From: Flammeovirgaceae bacterium UBA6059 | GTDB lineage: Bacteria > Bacteroidota > Bacteroidia > Cytophagales > Cyclobacteriaceae | Length of the DNA: 25,830 nt | Assembly (NCBI GenBank): GCA_002435755.1 | Contig: DIYH01000029.1 | Location: 1-25,830 of the forward strand | Direction: 5' to 3' | Shown here: piece by piece, positions 15,935-23,904 of the stretch | How positions within the stretch are numbered: position 1 is the stretch's first letter | Layout: the number at the start of each line of letters is the position of its first letter | Notes under the pieces: model-generated | The model's database searches: none | What the model was told of the DNA's origin: nothing | Seen by the model: the letters and a program-made list of their open reading frames with translations, nothing else | Made by a program: the position numbers and the translations under genes

Positions 15935-16960
15935 TTACAATAAAAGATTGCATCCTCTGATGTCCGAATTATCAAATCTACCCAGTATTTCGATTCGCTC
16001 ATTTGCACGTTTTATGCCCAAATCTTTGGTTTCAATGAAGCAACAGGAGTGAATATTGGCTAGATCAATGATGTTGATACCGCCTGTTTTTCCACCTTCA
16101 ATATATGTCAAAGGGTCATTGATGTCCCGTATTAGACATTTCAACCAGTTATTCTCTTTGAATATTCCCATACCATCAGAATAGGCCTGTGACATTAACT
16201 CTGTCATGCCGTATTCCGAATGGATCTCACCTCGGTCGAATGCCGATCCAAGTCGCTCATGAAGCTCAATACGAATGAGTTCTTCTCTCCTTCCTTTCAT
16301 ACCCCCAGTTTCTATAATGGTAGAATTAGAAAGTGAGAGCCCTCCCATTTCTGCTAAGTCCAACAATGCAAAAGATACTCCAATGAGTATGGAATGCCTG
16401 CCTGCCAAATTGGACTTATTCACTGCTTCCTGTATCTCATCTGGTCTGGTCAGGTAATAGCCTGAGTACTCACTGTTAGTCAACTCAATTAGTTCATCTA
16501 CCATGGCAATCAGAGAGCTATCCCCTTGCTGTTGATAAGAAGGCAACAGAGCAATTATGGTCATTTCCGATAAATCTCCGTACTGATCGGTAAAAAGTTG
16601 TACGGCATGTCTGAGATAAAATCCAACATCATCTATGTCATGCTCACTTCGCCTAGTGAATGTTGTACCACTACTTTTGAATGTCTTCTCAGTCTCCCAG
16701 TCCCCTGTACGCACATCCTGGGTCTTAAAGAATTCAATGGGCAAAAATGGAATCGTCTGGACTGATCTAACCTCGGATGGACTAACTCCAAGACTGTCAA
16801 CATAAACCCTGTATACCTGATTGAACTTGTATTGAATTACAAAAGCTTCCAGGCACAATTCGTCCCATCTTTTGGTCTGTAGCGCAACTTTTTTTCTGAA
16901 TTCCTTGATCAATTCCTCAGGTTTGTGCGTTGTAAGGGAGTCTAATGAATAAGTTGTCAT
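15935..16960 (-). CDS. LuxE/PaaK-like acyl-protein synthetase
   Basis: A 341-residue protein of the adenylate-forming superfamily, LuxE-type branch. Visible motifs: 'IPFLPIEFFKTQDV', the phosphate-binding loop 'FKSSGTT' (94-100), 'ETGGMKGRREE' (217-227), 'SEYGMTE' (248-254) and a C-terminal 'DLGIKRANERIEILGRFDN'. LuxE activates fatty acids as acyl-AMP and carries the acyl group in the luciferase reductase complex; the Bacteroidota homologues stand alone and their substrate is unknown, with O-antigen, capsule or lipid chemistry proposed for neighbours elsewhere. There is no luciferase or acyl-reductase gene here. It is transcribed away from the lipoprotein gene at 16990, 29 bases between starts. 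No membrane segment or signal peptide. Confidence 0.85.
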   Translation of the reverse strand: MTTYSLDSLTTHKPEELIKEFRKKVALQTKRWDELCLEAFVIQYKFNQVYRVYVDSLGVSPSEVRSVQTIPFLPIEFFKTQDVRTGDWETEKTFKSSGTTFTRRSEHDIDDVGFYLRHAVQLFTDQYGDLSEMTIIALLPSYQQQGDSSLIAMVDELIELTNSEYSGYYLTRPDEIQEAVNKSNLAGRHSILIGVSFALLDLAEMGGLSLSNSTIIETGGMKGRREELIRIELHERLGSAFDRGEIHSEYGMTELMSQAYSDGMGIFKENNWLKCLIRDINDPLTYIEGGKTGGINIIDLANIHSCCFIETKDLGIKRANERIEILGRFDNSDIRGCNLLL

Positions 16961-16968
16961 TAAATTTG
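16961..16968 (+). promoter_or_regulatory. Possible -7 element TAAATTTG
   Basis: Exact match to the Bacteroidota -7 consensus TAnnTTTG, 21 bases before the preferred ATG of the lipoprotein gene at 16990. No good TTTG is seen at the usual upstream distance, so support is weak. Confidence 0.3.
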
Positions 16969-16989
16969 AAATACTACGTAAAGTTATTC

Positions 16990-17766
16990 ATGCAGCATAG
17001 AATAAGCATTTTTTACACTTTGATATTAATGCTGGTATTGCAGAGTTGTTATACACCTGATGAATTCTCCAATACTCCCTCCATTGCGTTTCGTAGCTTG
17101 TCTTTCAATCAATCTGACAATGCAGGCGATTCTCTTGTTCTGAACATCGACTTTCAGGATGGTGATGGAGATATCGGACTGGATGGAAATGAAACTCGTT
17201 CTCCATATCACGCTTACAGTGTGATCATTGATTCAAACAACAGGTTCGTAACTTTAAGTAACGATAGTGCAACTACACCTTTCTACCATGCCATTCCACC
17301 TAATTTCGCTAGCAGTCCGGGAGATACGGAGCTAAGTTTTTTTAGTGATACAGATGATAGGACAGACTTCAACTGTCAAGAGTATGAAATAGTAGAATTT
17401 ACAGACCAACAAGGCAACACATTTAATGATACGATTTTCGTTTTGCGAAATGAAAACAACAAAAACATCTTTGTCGACTTCTATCGCAAGATCAATGGCC
17501 AATATGAGTTTATTGATTGGACGTCCGTATTTAGTGAGAATGGTTGTGGTCTTGATTTTAGTGCTCGATTCCCGATTTTCGAACCTAATAATAATGGTAG
17601 GTCGCTGGAAGGCACAATTCGCTATGCTATGGTTTCTTCAGGTTTTAGCTTTGTCCTGAGAAATGATACCTTCCAGCTCAGAATAAGGATCAAAGACAGA
17701 GAACTCAATGACAGCAACATAGCTGTCTCACCTGATCTTACACTCAACGAAATACTATCACAGTAG
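16990..17766 (+). CDS. Lipoprotein of unknown function
   Basis: From the ATG at 16990 the 258-residue product begins with the lipoprotein signal MQHRISIFYTLILMLVLQSC (lipobox LQSC, C20). An ATG at 16945 would add 15 residues and overlap the divergent LuxE-like gene, so I prefer the shorter form. The mature protein is beta-rich and acidic, with 'LNIDFQDGDGDIGLDGNE' near residues 50-67, a calcium-loop-like aspartate/glycine run that I associate with a family of Bacteroidota lipoproteins. Two later cysteines ('DFNCQEYE', 'ENGCGLDF') could pair. No enzyme motif is visible. It is probably anchored in the outer membrane or surface-exposed. It ends 10 bases before the convergent E1 gene. Confidence 0.82.
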   Translation: MQHRISIFYTLILMLVLQSCYTPDEFSNTPSIAFRSLSFNQSDNAGDSLVLNIDFQDGDGDIGLDGNETRSPYHAYSVIIDSNNRFVTLSNDSATTPFYHAIPPNFASSPGDTELSFFSDTDDRTDFNCQEYEIVEFTDQQGNTFNDTIFVLRNENNKNIFVDFYRKINGQYEFIDWTSVFSENGCGLDFSARFPIFEPNNNGRSLEGTIRYAMVSSGFSFVLRNDTFQLRIRIKDRELNDSNIAVSPDLTLNEILSQ

Positions 17767-17776
17767 CCAGGTCTCG

Positions 17777-20200
17777 CTATCTCGTTACATCAATGTATTT
17801 TGGAAATCTTCGAGGGTCTACCTCGTTCATCATGTTATAGACTCTCTCAACTACGTCCTCAACATTAGGCTTACTAAAGTAATCACCATCTGTAGCGTAC
17901 GCCGGGCGATGATCTCTACCGCTAAGTGTCGCAGGAGCAGAATCTAAGTATTGATAGCCACCCTGATGCTCTAGTATGTTTTGCATCATATATCCCGTAG
18001 CTCCACCAGGCACGTCTTCATCCGCTAGTAACAAGCGGTTGGTCTTTTTAAGAGACTCTATAATGAGATGGTTCTTGTCAAAAGGGATTAATGTTTGAAC
18101 ATCCATCACTTCACAATCAATACCCATTTCAGCAAGTTGGTTCGCCGCTTCCATAACTATCCTGCACATAGACCCATAAGTCACTATGGTTACGTCAGCA
18201 CCTCTTTTGAGGGTTTCGGGTACCCCAATTTCTACTCTGAATTCCCCAATATTCTCAGGGATTCTTTCCTTAAGCCGGTAGCCATTGAGACATTCTATGA
18301 TAATGGCTGTATCATCGGACTCTAGCATCGTGTTATACATACCAGCAGCCTGAGTCATATTTCTAGGTGTAAGGATATAGATACCACGTAGAGAGCTCAG
18401 GAGTGTACTCATTGGAGAACCTGAGTGCCATACACCCTCAAGTCTATGCCCTCTTGTTCTGATGATCATAGGAGCTTTTTGGCCTCCTTTGGTTCTGTAC
18501 TGCAGCGTAGCTAAATCATCAGAAAGTGTCTGTACCGCATAATACACATAGTCCAGATATTGGATTTCAACAATAGGCCTGAGACCTCTCATTGCCGCCC
18601 CTATGCCCTGCCCGATAATGGTAGTTTCACGAATACTCGTGTCCATTACCCGGATTTCACCATACTTTTCCTGTAGCCCGGCAAAACCCTGATTTACATC
18701 CCCGATCTTACCGACATCCTCTCCTATAGCGAATACACGTGGATCCCGGGTCAGTATACTATCAAAACATGCCTGTACCACTTCTCGGCCATCGACGAGC
18801 TGAGCATCATCAGCATACACAGGAGCCACTGGAGTTACTCTCTTAGCAGAATAATCTGACTCGCTGTACAGGTGCGAGCTATACTGATCATCAAACTTCT
18901 CTCTCTTCTCCTTGATCCATTCATTAATATCATGTTTGGCTGGATTATCCTCCATCCTTAGTTCGCGCAATGCCAGACGCATCGTCCTAAACACATCATT
19001 TTTTACTGGATTGAGGGTGCTAGTCATATCCTCTTTCAGTTTCATTAAAGCTTTCTTTGAGGAGCTCGACTGTCCAGCCTTTAACAACAATCCTGAGGCC
19101 TCTGACATGTCTTCCTTTATCTCTTCCATGTATGCCTTCCACGCGGCATTTTTGGCATCTCTGACTGCTACTTTTGCATCTTTCTCGATGCTTTCAAGAT
19201 CCTCTTCACTGGCTATTCCTTCTGACACTATCCACTGTCGCATTTTTAAAATACAATCGTGCTCAGCCTCCCAGTCCAATCGCTCTTGGGACTTGTATCG
19301 TTCGTGTGAGCCAGATGTACTATGGCCCTGTGGTTGGGTCATCTCTTTTACGTGTATAATCGAAGGTACATGATGCTCTCTGGCGAGCTGAGCACTCACA
19401 GCAAAAGCCTCGCAAAGTGCCAGATAATCCCAACCTACCACTGTGGCAAGTTCAAAGCCTTTATCGTTATCTCCACTACGCTGAAAGCCAGCTAAAGCCA
19501 AGGACAAATCACTTCTTGTAGTGTGGTACTCCTTAGGTACTGAAATACCATAGTCATCGTCCCATATTGCCATAACCAACGGCAATTGCAACACACCAGT
19601 AGCATTCATGGCTTCCCAAAAATGCCCTTCTGAAGTTGAGGCATTTCCTATTGTTCCGAAGGCTACTTCATTACCTTCAATTGAAAAATCATGAAACTCA
19701 CCAAGGTTTTTGTTGTTGCGATAGAGCTTGGAAGCAAAAGCTAAACCTACTAAACGAGGCATCTGACCAGCTGTACAGGATATGTCGGCACTGGAGTTCT
19801 TCATATCTGTAAGTGTCTTCCAGTCTCCTTTGTCATTCACCATTCTGGTAGCAAAATGACTATTCATTAACCTACCTGCACTTGACGGATCGGCCTTAAG
19901 GTCAGTATGTGCATAGAGCTGTGCAAAAAACTGTTGTGTAGTTAGTTGCTCTATGGCCATCATAAATGTCTGATCTCTATAATAACCAGACCTGATATCA
20001 CCATTTTTAAATGCTTTGGCCATTGCCAATTGGGCAACTTCTTTGCCATCACCAAATATGCCAAACTTCGCTTTACCCATAAAAACTTCCTTACGACCAA
20101 GGAGGCTGGCCTCTCTACTTTCAACAGCAATGCTATAGTCTTTAAGTACCTCTTTTTTACTCAACTTGGTCGTAGGATTTTTAGGGGCTTTTGCACTCAT
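17777..20200 (-). CDS. Fused alpha-beta 2-oxo acid dehydrogenase E1
   Basis: An 807-residue single chain joining E1-alpha (about 1-430) and E1-beta (about 465-807), normally two genes. E1 decarboxylates a 2-oxo acid with thiamine diphosphate and passes the acyl group to lipoyl-E2. The alpha part shows 'GYYRDQTFMMA', 'HTDLKADPSSAGR', the cofactor region 180-220, and 'GHSTSGSHERYKS'. The beta part shows 'VFAIGEDVGKIG', 'DTSIRETTIIGQGIGAAM', 'LRPIVEIQYLDYV' and 'DVQTLIPFDKNHL'. The cofactor region reads GNASTSEG and WDDDYGIS where most relatives read GDGATSEG and ENNGYAIS: N186 and D215 swap Asp/Asn. A branched-chain (BCKDH-like) substrate is more likely than pyruvate, but is not proven. E2 and E3 are not nearby. 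A TATATTTG element lies 57 bases upstream. Confidence 0.92.
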   Translation of the reverse strand: MSAKAPKNPTTKLSKKEVLKDYSIAVESREASLLGRKEVFMGKAKFGIFGDGKEVAQLAMAKAFKNGDIRSGYYRDQTFMMAIEQLTTQQFFAQLYAHTDLKADPSSAGRLMNSHFATRMVNDKGDWKTLTDMKNSSADISCTAGQMPRLVGLAFASKLYRNNKNLGEFHDFSIEGNEVAFGTIGNASTSEGHFWEAMNATGVLQLPLVMAIWDDDYGISVPKEYHTTRSDLSLALAGFQRSGDNDKGFELATVVGWDYLALCEAFAVSAQLAREHHVPSIIHVKEMTQPQGHSTSGSHERYKSQERLDWEAEHDCILKMRQWIVSEGIASEEDLESIEKDAKVAVRDAKNAAWKAYMEEIKEDMSEASGLLLKAGQSSSSKKALMKLKEDMTSTLNPVKNDVFRTMRLALRELRMEDNPAKHDINEWIKEKREKFDDQYSSHLYSESDYSAKRVTPVAPVYADDAQLVDGREVVQACFDSILTRDPRVFAIGEDVGKIGDVNQGFAGLQEKYGEIRVMDTSIRETTIIGQGIGAAMRGLRPIVEIQYLDYVYYAVQTLSDDLATLQYRTKGGQKAPMIIRTRGHRLEGVWHSGSPMSTLLSSLRGIYILTPRNMTQAAGMYNTMLESDDTAIIIECLNGYRLKERIPENIGEFRVEIGVPETLKRGADVTIVTYGSMCRIVMEAANQLAEMGIDCEVMDVQTLIPFDKNHLIIESLKKTNRLLLADEDVPGGATGYMMQNILEHQGGYQYLDSAPATLSGRDHRPAYATDGDYFSKPNVEDVVERVYNMMNEVDPRRFPKYIDVTR

Positions 20201-20256
20201 GATTCAAGCGAATTGGTTAATGTTTCAGAACAGCTCAGACTCCTCTCGAGCCTAAT

Positions 20257-20264
20257 CAAATATA
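20257..20264 (-). promoter_or_regulatory. Candidate -7 element for the E1 gene
   Basis: On the minus strand this reads TATATTTG, an exact match to the Bacteroidota TAnnTTTG -7 consensus, 56 bases before the ATG at 20200. A clean -33 TTTG at about 19-21 bases upstream is not seen (only TTTTC). Confidence 0.45.
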
Positions 20265-20480
20265 GCTCAAAAGACTGAGAAAAGGAAATTTCAAAAAACA
20301 TCAACACAGAATATAAATTCAGTATTCCCTTCAATACACAAACATTTCAGAATAAAATTCCGATAACTAAAATAAAAATGAATTATTATTCCAACCCCAT
20401 AATGATTAGGCTAAGGAAAGTTGGCAGCAAAAACTTACTGATGCACAGTTGTCCAAAGCGGCAAAATGATACCCAAATAG

Positions 20481-20488
20481 TATATTTG
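20481..20488 (+). promoter_or_regulatory. Candidate -7 element for ald
   Basis: TATATTTG, identical to the element facing the E1 gene, 35 bases before the ATG at 20524. No clear -33 TTTG lies at the usual distance, as is common in this phylum. Confidence 0.5.
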
Positions 20489-20523
20489 CCTTCACTTTTT
20501 GAACAACAAATAAATACCCGATT

Positions 20524-21639
20524 ATGATCATCAGTGTACCCAAAGAAATCAAAAACAACGAGAATCGTGTGGCCCTCACACCAGCTGGTGTTAAAGAGAT
20601 GACCAAGAGAGGTCACCAAGTCAATGTCCAGGCTACTGCAGGAGAAGGAAGTGGATTTAGTGATGACAGCTACGTAAGTGCCGGAGCTTCGATCCTGCCA
20701 ACAATTGAGGAAACATATAGCGCTGGTGAGATGATCATGAAAGTAAAAGAGCCTATAGAGCCAGAGTATGAGTTGATCAAGGCAGACCAGCTGGTCTTTA
20801 CGTATTTTCATTTTGCCTCCTATGAGCCTCTTACAAAGGCAATGATCAAGAGTAAGTCTATTTGTCTGGCCTATGAAACAGTTGAAAATGCTCAAGGAGC
20901 CTTACCACTCCTCGTGCCTATGTCTGAAGTAGCAGGGCGCATGTCAACGCAACAAGGAGCCAAGTATCTAGAAAAACCCTTAAAAGGCCGTGGTGTTTTG
21001 CTCGGTGGGGTACCCGGAGTTAAGCCAGCAAAAGTTATGGTTTTAGGTGGTGGCGTAGTAGGAACCGAAGCGGCTAAGATGGCAGCTGGTCTAGGTGCGG
21101 ATGTTACAATCCTCGACCTTAGTCTTCCTCGTATGAGGTACCTTGATGATGTGATGCCGCCTAATGTCAGGACACTCATGTCGAATGAATATAATATAAG
21201 AGAGTTGATCAAAGACCATGATCTAATCATAGGTGCTGTACTTATTCCTGGAGCGAAGGCACCTAAACTGATCACAAGGGATATGCTCAAAGATATGCGT
21301 CCCGGAACCGTACTAGTTGATGTGGCCGTAGATCAGGGTGGATGTTTTGAAACAACAGTGCCCACAACTCATCAGGAACCTGTATTCATTATCGATGATG
21401 TAGTTCACTATTGCGTGGCTAACATGCCAGGTGCTGTGCCTTATACATCGACATTAGCATTGACTAACGCAACATTGCCTTACGCCATCCAACTAGCCAA
21501 TAAGGGATGGAAACAAGCATGTCGAGATAACAATGAACTCGCTCTCGGTCTGAATATCATCAATGGTGACGTAGTGTATCAAGGTGTTGCAGATACCTTT
21601 GCTCTTCCGCATGTACCAGTCGAAAAATACTTGGCTTAA
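20524..21639 (+). CDS. ald: Alanine dehydrogenase
   Basis: NAD-dependent oxidative deamination of L-alanine to pyruvate and ammonia, or the reverse. The 371 residues match the usual length, and key residues fall at canonical positions: R15 ('ENRVALTP'), K75 ('KVKEP'), H96 ('YFHFASY') and D270 ('DVAVDQGG'). The NAD-binding glycine motif is 'VLGGGVVGTEAAKMA' (about 173-187), and the substrate-side loop 'HYCVANMPGAVPYTST' is present. Pyridine nucleotide transhydrogenase alpha is the main related family, but it lacks this C-terminal part. It shares its upstream region with the divergent E1 gene, and both use an identical -7-like element, so coordinated control of pyruvate/2-oxo acid flow is possible. 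Its stop overlaps the convergent nuclease-fold gene by 4 bases. Confidence 0.96.
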   Translation: MIISVPKEIKNNENRVALTPAGVKEMTKRGHQVNVQATAGEGSGFSDDSYVSAGASILPTIEETYSAGEMIMKVKEPIEPEYELIKADQLVFTYFHFASYEPLTKAMIKSKSICLAYETVENAQGALPLLVPMSEVAGRMSTQQGAKYLEKPLKGRGVLLGGVPGVKPAKVMVLGGGVVGTEAAKMAAGLGADVTILDLSLPRMRYLDDVMPPNVRTLMSNEYNIRELIKDHDLIIGAVLIPGAKAPKLITRDMLKDMRPGTVLVDVAVDQGGCFETTVPTTHQEPVFIIDDVVHYCVANMPGAVPYTSTLALTNATLPYAIQLANKGWKQACRDNNELALGLNIINGDVVYQGVADTFALPHVPVEKYLA

Positions 21640-22082
21640 TCTATAGGGTAGGCTGGAAAGTCTGTCAACAAGTCAGGCTTTCCTGTCTCAACGTTGCATA
21701 TCAGATGAGTCAGGCCATTAGTTAGCGCCACGTAGGGTGCCTGGTGTGTCTTGTTATAGTTAAAAGTCTGTACAAATGCGTCTTGAGTAAGCTTGATCTT
21801 AGGAGATTTACACTCTACTAACATCCATGAGTTTCCTCTTCGGTCCAACACGAGCAAATCACTGCGCTTAAGCATATTATTTACCTTCAATCCGCCTTCT
21901 ACCCTTAATAGGGTACGAGGAATATGGTGGTAGGAAATTAGAAAATTGATAAAGTGCTGACGCACCCATTCTTCAGGAGTAACGATCACATACTTTCTCC
22001 GAACCACATCCCATATGTACGTCTGGTCACCTTCTGTCCTGGTTTTAGCTTCGAATGCCGGTAGATTCAATCTCTGAGTCAC
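21636..22082 (-). CDS. Solitary HSDR_N-type nuclease-fold protein
   Basis: A 148-residue protein matching the type I restriction R-subunit N-terminal family (HSDR_N_2, PD-(D/E)xK fold). The catalytic-type core is 'RSDLLVLDRRGNSWMLVECKSP': D75, then E90-x-K92, preceded by 'TPEEWVRQHFINFLI' typical of the family's N-terminal helix. All residues needed for metal-dependent cleavage appear present. No helicase, methylase or specificity gene is beside it, so it is not a restriction system. Stand-alone copies are, I believe, common in Bacteroidota, with unknown role. It starts at a GTG (22082) that directly follows the TAG stop of the MFS gene with no gap, so it is translated from the same message. 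Confidence 0.88.
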   Translation of the reverse strand: MTQRLNLPAFEAKTRTEGDQTYIWDVVRRKYVIVTPEEWVRQHFINFLISYHHIPRTLLRVEGGLKVNNMLKRSDLLVLDRRGNSWMLVECKSPKIKLTQDAFVQTFNYNKTHQAPYVALTNGLTHLICNVETGKPDLLTDFPAYPID

Positions 22083-23372
22083 CTATGATCTAATGCTGTG
22101 CTGCACTTTGACAAAACGAAGAAAGAAAATACTTATAACAAAAAAGATACCTAGTGCAATGGTGCTGTTGCGCATGCTTCCCGTGATCTGCTCAATCAGA
22201 CCATAACTGAAAGTTCCCAACACCACAGATATATTGAACATGATGTCATAAAAGCTAAAGTAAGAGGCATGATCCAGCGTTGTTTCCGGTATCAGCTTAG
22301 CATAGGTAGCTCGCGATAATGCCTGAATACCTCCCATAACAAGCCCAACAACAGTTGCAAGGATGTAAAACTCGACTTCTTTAGTCACGAGATAGGCGCT
22401 GATACAAATACCTACCCAAATAATATTCATTGCGATCAGGGAGAATACGTTACCCTTGATCCTTGATAGCCTGGCAAAATAGTTAGCACCTACGATCGCC
22501 ACTAGCTGTATCAGCAAAACAGTAATAATAAGTTTAGAGGACTCCATCTGTAGTTCCTTAGCACCAAATGTAGCGGCCAAATACATCACCGTCTGGACAC
22601 CCATGTTCGAGAAAAAATAGGCCACCAGGTACTTCTTAATGTTGGGTGAATCCCTGATATCTATCCACACCTTTCTAAGCTCCAGATATCCACTCGTGAA
22701 GATATTGACCTTATCATCTTTATGGGTTGGATTTTCGGGTACAAAGTAGAAGGTGACCTGAGAAAAACCAAACCACCAAAGGCCTACTAACAAAAACGAA
22801 AATCTAGTAGCAACACCTTGATTGGCAAAACCAAAGCTGTCATACATTTCAATCATAAGGATGTTGATCACGAGAAGAATTACGCTTCCGACATATCCAT
22901 ATGAGTAGCCTTTAGCACTGGTCTTGTCGAATCCATCTTCATCCACAATTTCAGGTAGGAAAGCATCATAAAAGACAAGACCAGCCGAATAACCAATACT
23001 TGCGAGTACAGAACAGATGATCCCCCATTCCACATTGTGGCTCTCGAAAAAAAACATGCCAACACAAGCACTCGACCCCAGTATAACAAAGAAACGCAGG
23101 TACTTCTTCTTTTTACCTCCATAATCAGCCATGCCCGAAAGGATGGGTAAAATCACCGCAGTGACTAAAAATGAAAACGATAATGCATAAGAATACAGCA
23201 CGGAGTTGATCACTTCCAGCCCAAAGAAGCTGATCACATCAGATCCGTCCGCCCCCTTTGCAACGGCCTGGTAATAAACCGGAAAGATGGCGCTCGTAAT
23301 TACTAAAGAGTAAACAGAGTTTGCCCAATCGTACATGCACCATGCACGAATGACACTAGGTTGGTTTTTCAT
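22083..23372 (-). CDS. MFS permease, UMF1 (Atg22-like) family
   Basis: A 429-residue integral inner-membrane protein with about 12 hydrophobic helices. The N-terminus 'VIRAWCMYDWANSVYSLVITSAIFPVYY' is split over helix 1 and carries the YDWANS signature of the UMF1/Atg22-like branch of the major facilitator superfamily. 'ILSGMADYGGKKKKYL' is the loop 2-3 basic motif. Yeast Atg22 exports amino acids from the vacuole; the bacterial substrates are not established. The gene begins about 22 bases downstream of the exbD terminator, so it is probably a separate transcription unit that also carries the HSDR_N-type gene immediately downstream. Confidence 0.9.
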   Translation of the reverse strand: MKNQPSVIRAWCMYDWANSVYSLVITSAIFPVYYQAVAKGADGSDVISFFGLEVINSVLYSYALSFSFLVTAVILPILSGMADYGGKKKKYLRFFVILGSSACVGMFFFESHNVEWGIICSVLASIGYSAGLVFYDAFLPEIVDEDGFDKTSAKGYSYGYVGSVILLVINILMIEMYDSFGFANQGVATRFSFLLVGLWWFGFSQVTFYFVPENPTHKDDKVNIFTSGYLELRKVWIDIRDSPNIKKYLVAYFFSNMGVQTVMYLAATFGAKELQMESSKLIITVLLIQLVAIVGANYFARLSRIKGNVFSLIAMNIIWVGICISAYLVTKEVEFYILATVVGLVMGGIQALSRATYAKLIPETTLDHASYFSFYDIMFNISVVLGTFSYGLIEQITGSMRNSTIALGIFFVISIFFLRFVKVQHSIRS

Positions 23373-23388
23373 GTAATGGTGTTTAGAG

Positions 23389-23420
23389 AAAAAAAAAGTC
23401 TTTCCAAAAGGAAAGACTTT
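23389..23420 (-). terminator. Strong Rho-independent terminator of the exbB-exbD operon
   Basis: A perfect 11-bp stem, AAAGTCTTTCC (23395-23405) with GGAAAGACTTT (23410-23420), around an AAAA loop. On the minus strand it is followed by a run of nine T (23397-23389). It lies 20 bases after the stop of the second ExbD gene and just before the MFS gene, separating the two units. Confidence 0.92.
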
Positions 23421-23440
23421 AATAACCTATGATCTAAAAA

Positions 23441-23902
23441 CTACCGATCTATTCGCTGAATAGAACTGTAAAGTAGCTTTCGTGCATTCGCTTCTCTTAA
23501 TTCCTGTTGAACGTCAGAAACCAGTCCCATCTTCGCTTCTATATCTACTTTCATAGACATTGTGATCTGATCACGCTCGGCTTCACTCAACTTATCCTTC
23601 TCTTGATTAACAAAAAGGATGATGTCATCTACATTGACAAACACATCATTCACCTGGATCTTAGGCTCAGAACCAAAAAGCTCAGGTTTCTTAGGCTCGC
23701 CGATATAGATGTAGCTAACCAGAGACTTCCTTTCAAGCTTACTCAGCTGAGTAGCTCTTGGGAGCTGTTGCTTTACCATGATGTCAGTTTCTCTCATCAC
23801 GGTTGTTACCATGAAAAAGAACAGCAGCATGAAAATAATGTCCGGTAATGCCGCCGTTGGGATATCGTTAGACGTGTTAGTCTTCTTTTTAAACTTTGCC
23901 AT
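23441..23902 (-). CDS. ExbD/TolR-family protein, second copy
   Basis: A 153-residue protein with a short cytoplasmic lysine-rich N-terminus, one membrane helix (about 19-39, 'LPDIIFMLLFFFMVTTVM') and a periplasmic domain. D21 in 'LPDIIF' is the conserved proton-path aspartate of ExbD/TolR. With ExbB it should form the proton-driven motor that energises TonB-dependent transport or a Tol-like process. It is the last gene of the operon, 2 bases after the first ExbD gene and 20 bases before the terminator. Its periplasmic part (residues 45-153) is unlike that of the first copy, so the two copies are not a recent duplication and may form a heteromer. Confidence 0.93.
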   Translation of the reverse strand: MAKFKKKTNTSNDIPTAALPDIIFMLLFFFMVTTVMRETDIMVKQQLPRATQLSKLERKSLVSYIYIGEPKKPELFGSEPKIQVNDVFVNVDDIILFVNQEKDKLSEAERDQITMSMKVDIEAKMGLVSDVQQELREANARKLLYSSIQRIDR

Positions 23903-23904
23903 AA

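Larger units (their letters stand above)
20201..20523 (+). other. Divergent intergenic region without a gene
   Basis: 323 bp of AT-rich DNA between the starts of the E1 gene (minus) and ald (plus). I see no coding frame with a plausible product, no RNA gene and no terminator. It holds two -7-like TATATTTG elements facing outward, listed separately. The central part (about 20280-20400) is A-rich and otherwise unremarkable. Confidence 0.7.

Noticed and set aside
15935..16960. Part of a bioluminescence (lux) operon
   Set aside because: Only the LuxE-like synthetase is present; there are no luciferase or reductase genes.
20386..20895. Minus-strand open frame of 169 codons over the ald promoter and 5' end
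   Set aside because: Antisense to a certain gene, cysteine-rich and low-complexity composition typical of shadows, no start signal.
23389..23420. The exbD terminator acting in both directions
   Set aside because: On the plus strand the stem is followed by only TTT, already in the stem, and no plus-strand gene ends there.
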